A program made the position numbers and the translations under genes. From Asterochloris sp. CNOR1 (Eukaryota; Chlorophyta; Trebouxiophyceae; Trebouxiales; Trebouxiaceae), in contig OZ017748.1 of assembly GCA_963969365.1 (NCBI GenBank), positions 3,097,001 through 3,161,000 of the forward strand: a DNA stretch of 64,000 nucleotides, written 5' to 3'. Each line of letters starts with the position of its first letter. Position 1 is the first letter of the stretch. The notes beneath the pieces were generated by a model. The model saw nothing but the letters and a program-made list of their open reading frames with translations. It was not told the origin of the DNA and made no database searches. Positions 57,042 through 64,000 of the stretch are shown in pieces.

Positions 57042-57232
57042 CTTGCTGGATAGTGTCGCATCCAAGCTAGGTGGCTGACCTAATAGTTGGAGACACACCC
57101 TAGCATAGGTCGTTGATGATTCATTTTTGATACCGGAGCCACACCCCGACCGACGGCTAGACCCCTGAATTCTTGTTGCTGCCCCAGAGAACAACAAAAG
57201 AGGCATGTGCTCGTTGGCCGAGTGAGTTGCAT
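57042..57232. promoter_or_regulatory. Shared 5' region between divergent Psb27-like and ankyrin genes
   Basis: 191 bp between start codons facing away from each other. The ankyrin start is uncertain because its frame is open further upstream without an ATG. Confidence 0.3.
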
Positions 57233-58152
57233 ATGCCTCGTCAGTCATGTCAAGTCATGTGCCTCGTCCTGTGCCTTGTCAGCCGGCTCAATCAGGGACC
57301 CCAGCCTCTCATAATCATGCAGGTTGCCAGAGCTGGGGAGCCGCTGTTCCAGTCAAATGCTCCACGAATTCGGGGTGGGCGGATCTGCTACGCAGCAGCC
57401 ACAGGAGGCCACCTGGAAGTGCTCCAGTGGCTACTGGAGCAGGGCTGGGACTGGCATGGAGACTTCGATGAGGACATCAGTGAAGCTGTCGCACGCAAAG
57501 GACACTTGGCGGTACTGAGATGCTTGCAGCACCACGGCTGTGCCTGGGACTGGCGCACGTGCAAGGCTGCAGCCACGGGGGGCCACCTGGCAGTGCTGCA
57601 GTATGCCCACCAGAACGGCTGTGAATGGAGCTCAGAGACATGTGAGGCTGCAGCGGAGGGGGCCACCTGGCAGTGCTGCAGTATGCCCGTCAAAACGGCT
57701 GTGGATGGGGTCCAGGGGTCTGCCTTGCAGCCGGTCGCCATGGCAACCTCAGCATTCTGAAGTGGCTGCGCCAACATGGCTGCCCGTGGGAGTGGTGGAC
57801 AAACTCTCAGGCGGCTTGCAGTGGCCAACTTGAGATTCTGAAGTGGGCTCGTCAACAGCAATCTTCCTGCCCTTGGTGGCCCCACGGACATGGACAGGTG
57901 TTGAGGGTGCACGACTTCCGCCCCGGTGTGCTTGTGTTCCTCAGGCAGCAGCACGCGCCCTTGAGTGCCAGCCACATTGCTCAGGCTCGTGCCGCTGCAA
58001 CAAAGATGACATATGCAGTGCTGTCACTGAGGGCAGCTCTGTTTGACAGGACTCCCATTGAAACTGTGCTAAACATTGTGAGCTTGGCATTTTCCTACAG
58101 AGTTAGAACATTGTGCAGCACCTTGCAAACCGTGGTACTTTGCAAATCGTGA
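57233..58152 (+). pseudogene. Ankyrin-repeat protein with a one-base frameshift
   Basis: Ankyrin-like repeats of about 27 residues with the pattern GGHL-VLQ-ARQNGC-W: GGHLEVLQWLLEQGWDWHGD, KGHLAVLRCLQHHGCAWDWR, GGHLAVLQYAHQNGCEWSSE. Near 57650-57660 the frame breaks. The third repeat's Gly-His-Leu codons begin at 57581 and the next should begin at 57662, but the bases are at 57661; the spacings are 81, 80 and 81. One G seems lost from a G-run. In the shifted frame the protein continues (VLQYARQNGCGWGPGVCLAA, HGNLSILKWLRQHGCPWEWW, then QQHAPLSASHIAQARAAATK) to a stop at 58152. Everything after 57661 still looks like selected protein, so the break is recent or a sequencing error. Such short ankyrin repeats are common in algal and giant-virus genomes. 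The start ATG at 57233 is tentative. Confidence 0.75.
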
Positions 58153-58547
58153 TAGGCTACACATGTATGGCTCATATCTTACTTAAGTGAATAAGTACAT
58201 ATGAAGACCTTGTTAACCCCAAACATTGCTCAAGAGCTACACAGACTGAACAGGCCAGAGCTGCAATAGCGCAGGCAATGTTGCTGATGCTAAAAACCTC
58301 AGCCAGGAGCATGCCAACCAGATGCATGCCAAGATTTGAAACTTGCAAGAACATTGTTATACTTTGGTGGCAGATGTGCATCAACTGGTGTAGATCAATT
58401 GGTGCACATCTGCCACCAAAGTATAAAAGGGACGTCAAGGCCAGCAGACTTCAAAGCATGTGCTTGTAACAAGGGGTAAAACTCAAGGGCAGTCCTGCTG
58501 GTCAGATTGGCAATGTTTTGGACATCTGCTTGCTGGCAGCCGTGGCA
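58153..58547. other. Convergent spacer with a strong hairpin
   Basis: No gene seen. The spacer is AT-richer than its surroundings and holds a perfect long inverted repeat (58357-58426). A TGTAA at 58465-58469 could be a polyadenylation signal for the plus-strand gene. Confidence 0.5.
58357..58426. repeat. 24-bp perfect inverted repeat with 22-nt loop
   Basis: The arms 58357-58380 (starting ttatactttggtggcaga) and 58403-58426 are exact reverse complements. The loop contains two near-identical 9-base direct repeats (caactggtg, caattggtg). Transcribed from either strand it would form a stable stem. It could be a miniature transposon remnant, a small-RNA precursor or a 3' processing element. Confidence 0.85.
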
Positions 58548-61500
58548 TCAGCAATGACTTGGCGCCTTGAGGCAACCAATGGGGCCATAAATCGCCATAT
58601 GCTGCTCCTGACCAATGCAGAGCAGATCTGGCTGATCACACTCATCGACTGGTACCTTGTCATCTGTCACAAACAATAACAGGGTGGTAGCATGCTCGCC
58701 CAAGGTGTACAGCTTTTGCCGCTCTTCCCAAATCTGCATTGGCGTAACAGTTTCCTTCCCCAGAGCATCCCTCTTTCTAGACTGGCCCTAAATGACAAGC
58801 CACCGGTGCTCGTTGGCAGCCCCAGTGCTCTTCTGCTGGTCGATCTTGAGGATGACCACCCAGCCTGGACCAGCCTCACTGCCTGGGCCAAGGATGGCCA
58901 ACAGTGGTGCGGATGAGTCACACTCTGCCTGCTCCAATATGCGCTGGAGGGCCTCTGACGACAATTTGCTGTGCTTCTGGACAATGTCAGAGCACTCCGA
59001 GCTGTCCTCTGGCACCTACAGTCAAGAGTTGCATGTCGGTCAAGGTGCCCAGTATCACTGAGGAGCTGGTGATGATGCCATCATCATGAGGTCCAGCAGC
59101 CCCAACTACCAGCTGCATCCCCCCAAGGTAGACCCTGCCAGCAAAGAGAGAAGCCTCTCACCCGAACATGAAGTCCACCGAGGGCTTTGTAGACCTCAGT
59201 GTTCATCCCACGGCTGTTGGCGGTGAGGGGCAGAAGCTCCGGCAGTGCAAAGGTGGACTTGCGCAGCCAGTTCCGTATCAAATACAGGCGGCCCAGCAGG
59301 CAACCTAGGTCAATGACCTCGTGCTGCCGGAATGTTAACATGAGCTCCCAGCTCTGCACCAGCGGACGACTTGACAGCCGGTCCATCAAAGTCCTCCTCG
59401 TGAGCTGCAGAGCGGAAGCAACAACATGTTGATGCTCCTCAGAAGCTTTGATGTGGAACATCAAGAACAAATGTCAAGTTGAGTGACAAGCCGTGTACCT
59501 CTTTGGTCCAGTTCAGAAACACCATGTAGGGCATGACCACGGTACACTACACAACATTCTGCGTCAGCGTTGGGGCTGGTTCTTTCCTCCAGGGGATTGG
59601 TTGAAGGGCCAGCAGGCCTTTGGCTGCAGACAGGTGGACGGCACATGGGAAGTTGCAATCCAAAGAGCAGGGCAAGGCTGGCGCAGAGTGCGACTCACAT
59701 TCCAGGTGGTTCCAAGTGATCCCTGGGAGGGGAGCAGCCGCCCCTGGAAGCTTCACAGGGTCCTGCCTGCGGACCTCCAGGGCCATCAGCTGTGCACTGA
59801 TGATGATCTGCGCCACGGGCAAGTACGCTGGATCGCTCAGCCACTTGGTCAAACTGAGCCGCGGATACGCAGGAGCTGCTCCGCGCAGCCACAGATGTGC
59901 ATCAGCAAGTCGTTTGTCCGCTGTTGGCCCTCCAGCAGCTGCAGGCGCAGGAAGCTGGGCTTGAAAAGCTGCAACAAATCCATCACAGCCTCAGGAGGCA
60001 GCCCAAGGCATGCACAATGCCACAGCTGGTCCCCTCACGCAACATCATGCAGAGGGCGGGGCAGGACAGGCCCACCTGCTTCAGCAGGTTGCATTTTACC
60101 CTTGTGCGACTGAATGCTGTCTGCTTCTGCTGCAGGTCCTGCCTGGCACGTTCAGGGCACAAGCAATGGCACCCAGCCACGAGTAGGGTCTCAAAGGCCC
60201 AGGGATTGCCGCCTGCATAGCTTGCCAGGATCTCCACCAGCCCGCTGAGGGTGCCGCCACCCAGCCCTTTGAGGAGATCCTCAGCGATGCTGAGCAGAGC
60301 CTTAGGGCTGAGGAGATTCAAAGGGATATGAGCTGCTTCAGCCTTTCCAGTGGCTGCAAGCAATAGAGAAAGCCAGCTCATTGACAATCTGGATGCTTGC
60401 ACTCACACTCTCTGAAACAGGGTACAGGCTACCCGACCAAGGCTGCACTTTCAGTGAGTGCGCAGCAACACATTTACTTGTTGGCACCTGGCAGCTTTGC
60501 AGGAGGCTGAGATGCAAGTTGGCTCACCGCCATCAGGAGCATGATGTCTGTCCTCGTGCCTGCCAAGATCAGCAGCTGCAGGCCTGTACTTGGGACAGCA
60601 TCAGTGTGCGAGAAGTGCAGCAGCTCCTGTGCATATGAGCTGAGCATTTTGCAGAAGTGGCTCGCGTTGCTATCGCCCCGCTCCTGCGCAGCCTGCCCAC
60701 TCTCAAAGTGGACTTGTGCCTCATCGAAGCTCCACCCAATTAAGGCATTCCAGGCAGGATTGTTGTTCCTCTGCAGCAGGGAGGCTACATTTAGTGACAA
60801 CCCAATATGATAGCCGTCTACAGTACAGAATCATCTCCGATCAGAGCCTTCTTCCCTTCTACCCTGGCCCCGCCCCAGTGCAGCCCTTGCAATGCGGCTG
60901 AGATGCATCATTCTGCCACTCCATGACACTCACACGTGTTGACAATGGCGCCCAGAGCAGCCGCCCAGAGAATGACTGTGGTGATCACAGCTGAAAGTGA
61001 GCCCACCTTCATATGCAGCCGTAAAGCCATGGCTACATGTTGTGCCCTGAGCTCATCTCTGAGGAGGTCCCAAGCCGATCCTTGGGCAACTGTAGCGAAG
61101 AAATCCTTGAAATTGTCGCACGTCGTGGAGCTGCCGCTTGCTGAGCACACCATGTACAACTGCCGCAGAGCAAGGGCCTGGGGCGGCCGAAGCCCGAAAG
61201 TTGCATCCACTTCAGGCCCGTTGCCATACTTGGCGCAGTCATACCTGCAGGCAAGGCACCTCTGATAATGCCTCAGCCTAAGAGCAGGCACTATGACCCA
61301 TGAAGCAGTGACCCTGTCTGTCATCAACTGCAAGTTACGAATCTGCGCAGTTACTCATCTGAGCCTGGCACTGCATCTGACCCTGCCTCACAGGAATGCT
61401 ATCGCAGGCAGGCTTGCTGAGACCAATTCAGCAGCATCTAAAGCACGAGCAAGAAGCTTGGGTGCATGGCAGAAGTTTCACCGCGCCAAAGGCCTGCTAG

Positions 61501-63000
61501 GGTCAGAAGTGTTGCACAGGAGCTCAAGGGGTTGTCAAGATAGTCAGCCTGAACTGAACAATGCAGACTGCTTGCATGCATGCCAGCATCTCCCATCATC
61601 ACATGCTGCAGGCTCACATGAAGTGCAACCGGGCCTGACAGCAGGCCTCCAGCTTCTGCAGGATGTCCTGCCGCAGAAGTTCGGGGTGCTCTTTGGCCAC
61701 CTCGCACGCAAGCGGCAGCAGTCCCTTCAGCGCTACGCTCTTGCCCGTTCCAGGAGCACCAATGAGGCCTGCAGGCGGATGCAGAGCATGTTTGGCTCAG
61801 CAGGATCGCTTTGGACACACAACTTTGCTGCAGCAGGGTGCCAATGCGCTGACGGGATGAACAAAGTATATGACCAGCGCCAAGAAGAGTGCTGCTCTGA
61901 CCTTCACAGCCTGCAGCCTGCCATGATTCAGCATCTACAACTGACCTGCAAACGCCACTCCCTCCTCCCAGATGGCGCTGTCCGGCGCCGCCTCTGCCTT
62001 CCGCGATACGGTCCTCAATGCAGCTCAGCGCGGTCAGCAGGTGCCGTGCAGAAGCCTTGCGCTCCAACAGGGGAACCATGTCTCCGAGCTCCCAGATGAT
62101 TGGGCCAGCAACAGGCCCGCTCCGCTGAGGGCCTGACATGTCTATGCCAGGCTGAAAGTGTGCACCAAACAGGTCTGCCAGCACATTGACAATCAAGGCT
62201 GCTTTGGGGGAGCGAACTAGACCTGCAAGGACAGGCAACACGTGTATGTGCAATTGAAGACAACTGCGTGCACAGTTGAGCGCACAGCACAGCTGCTGAC
62301 CGGTTGCAGGCATATTAAGTGGAGGATTGCTGCAAAATTGCACAGCCTGCCGCTGTAGCAAGGCGCATGTGAATCAGTGAACAGTGTAACTGCAATATCT
62401 GTAGTGCACCTGGCAGCAAGCTGGCCGCCTTCACCAGCTTCAGTTTAAGTGGCAGATCCAGAGTTGCCACATCCATCCCGCCACTGATCTGCGTCAACAG
62501 ACTCCTTTCGTCCACGTGTGCACACATGAAAATTCGTTGCTTAGGTGCTGAGATCAGACAGGCTTGCAGGCCACCTATGAGTATGGCTGAGCACTGGCAG
62601 CTGACGTTTGCTGGAAGCTTCTGCTCTGTATCAGATGTGTCGCAGGCTCAGTGACTCATGCACTACCTCATTAGCTGCTTCTTGCCCGTGGCCCCACAGT
62701 TGTGTGCGCTATATCAGCATGTCTGACATCAACTGCAGTCGTGAAGCTTTAGAAAGCTTGGCATGACACAAGCTGACTGCTGTTGCTCATCAGGCAATCA
62801 GGTAAGCAAGAAGGCCACGCGCTAACTGTAACACCCCATGCAAGGGTGCACTGCCCTGGAAATGCCCAAGGTGCAAACGTGAGCACAACGAGAAGCAGGC
62901 TCACGCACCTGGCCATGGCTTCTTGCTGGGGCCAGCTTCGTCATCTCCCACGTCGCTGGTCTCACGGCGCCGCTTGCCTGTACAGCAAAACCCTTCAGTC
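58548..63000 (-). CDS. P-loop NTPase, possibly Crinkler/RHS-like, boundaries tentative
   Basis: An N-terminal nuclear-type piece GKRRRETSDVGDDEAGPSKK lies near 62920-62990. LDLPLKLKLVKAASLLPGAL (near 62430) and VNVLADLFGAHFQPGIDMSG, PIIWELGDMVPLLERKASAR (62000-62200) precede a P-loop exon near 61615-61775: GLIGAPGTGKSVALKGLLPL, then ACEVAKEHPELLRQDILQKL. Downstream exons include GPEVDATFGLRPPQALALRQ (61160-61230), WNALIGWSFDEAQVHFESGQ (60680-60750), SIAEDLLKGLGGGTLSGLVE (60200-60290), LTRRTLMDRLSSRPLVQSWE (59350-59410), GWVVILKIDQQKSTGAANEH (58810-58870) and a last exon with TTLLLFVTDDKVPVDE, stopping at 58548. GAPGTGKS is a good Walker A; I could not pin down Walker B. The architecture recalls Crinkler/RHS-type eukaryotic P-loop proteins, but this is a guess. 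It may be one long gene or a decayed family member. Confidence 0.45.
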
Positions 63001-64000
63001 AGACAAGATTGCCCACACAATTTCTATCGTGCTGCGTTGTATCGCAGAGGAAGTTGGTGCATCATGATGCCTGCCTCAGCCACTGCATGTGTGGTGCCTG
63101 CAGGTGACCCTGCAGTCTCAAGCATTCAGACATCAGAGCACTTGAGATGAGCAGCCACTCTCCACCAGAGTGCGCAACATAATTGCTGGACACCATACAT
63201 ATGCGGTGGGTGATGAGGAGCTGCTTCCATTGCCAGGCATCAGGGCATCTGAATCCCACGGCGGCAGCAGCGCCGCCTCTGAAGCCCAGTCCACCCATCA
63301 GGTCAGCCAGTCACAGCACCAGCCAGCAAGTAGCCGTACGGCCCCGCCCATGCTCTGGCCTCTGGAGACTGCCTCACCAATACAGTGCAGCCAGTAGACA
63401 TGGGACCATGTTGCCCTGTCAGAAGGAGATGGGTCCCTGGATCATGGCCAGCTCCAGCCATGATATGTTCATAGTATTGCCCCCACCACAAGACATCATG
63501 CCTTGCCCACCGGGCACAGCATGCATGCAACAAGCCCTCACGCAGGGCCTCTCCTCCAAGTGCTGATGCGCAATCAGCAAGCGGGCCTTTGCCCTCAGCC
63601 CAGCAGGTGGAGCACAGTTTGCACCTCGTGCACAACATCTGACACCCAGATCAGGCATGCTGCACGCTGCTTATACTATGCCAGGTGAGGTCTGCAATGT
63701 GACCGACACAGTTCCTGTGCTGCCTGCTCCACGCAAAAGAAGCAGACCCAACAGGCATGGCACCAAGCCCTGTTAGCATGCAGCCCAGAGCTTCCAGCGC
63801 CACAATCAAGCCAGCATGCGCACATCTCATCCTGAGACGAGCCTGGCAGCCAGAGGCACACCCTGACAGCAGCCAAAGTGTGCCCACCCGACTGTCCCAC
63901 CACAGCCTTGACAACCAGGTCGTTGCAGGGCACCTCAGCAAACCTGCTGATGTTCTTCCAGCCACTCTCTGTCCTGCTGCCGTGTAGGCCCGAGCCCATG
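63001..64000. other. Window end, no gene supported
   Basis: Open frames on both strands lack recognisable domains. It may contain upstream exons of the NTPase gene or the end of a gene that continues past the window. Confidence 0.4.

Noticed and set aside
61438-62361. 307-residue open frame on the minus strand read as one exon
   Set aside because: It reads the P-loop exon in the wrong frame. The frame with GAPGTGKS and VNVLADLFGAHF is the coding one and needs splicing.
1-64000. CRISPR array, bacterial operon, prophage or integrated virus
   Set aside because: No spaced direct repeats, no Shine-Dalgarno or operon layout and no phage proteins. The spliceosomal introns show nuclear eukaryotic DNA. 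The ankyrin gene alone does not prove viral origin.
1-64000. LTR or LINE retroelement
   Set aside because: No reverse transcriptase, integrase or gag motif (for example YxDD) and no long terminal repeats were seen in any frame.

Overview
The window is nuclear DNA from a green alga (Chlorophyta). The genes are dense and intron-rich, acceptors are almost all of the form (c)tgcag, and third positions are GC-rich. The proteins are plant-type: an ABCG7-like transporter, a plant LIMR membrane protein, a plant-type AMSH deubiquitinase, a Psb27-like lumen protein and plastid-targeted proteins. They sit beside cilium-linked genes that land plants have largely lost (LRRC56/ODA8, RAB23), so the alga probably makes, or recently made, flagellated cells. 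I cannot fix the class (Trebouxiophyceae, Ulvophyceae or Chlorophyceae).

Layout by strand: ABCG7-like half-transporter (-, 602-7546); orphan two-exon gene (+, 7849-8750); LRRC56/ODA8 (-, 9060-13042); basic Ser/Lys-rich nuclear-type protein (+, 13220-14307); PH-domain oxysterol-binding-protein-related protein (+, 14518-22063); plastid TPR membrane protein (+, 22423-25428); RAB23 (-, 25569-28145); organellar nucleoside diphosphate kinase (+, 28350-30309); coiled-coil/kelch/FN3 protein (-, 30515-38282); NHP2 (-, 38528-39794); AMSH-type JAMM deubiquitinase (+, 40158-45245); LITAF-domain protein (-, 45311-46047); LIMR-family membrane protein (+, 46402-53196); plastid DUF3598-like protein (+, 53480-55930); Psb27-like protein (-, 56199-57041); frameshifted ankyrin-repeat gene (+, 57233-58152); P-loop NTPase, possibly Crinkler/RHS-like (-, about 58548-63000). 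The last kilobase has no gene I can support. The genes are ordinary housekeeping neighbours, not one pathway. Six head-to-head pairs with 180-365 bp between starts suggest shared promoters.

The most unusual feature is in the introns. Many carry one to three decayed copies of the adjoining exon edge, with the splice site, offset by about 50-380 bp. I see these in at least six genes on both strands. They look like tandem duplications of short segments spanning an exon-intron boundary, and may show how these introns grow or arise. Four introns need GC-AG splicing to keep conserved reading frames. I found no rRNA, tRNA, CRISPR, transposase or reverse transcriptase.
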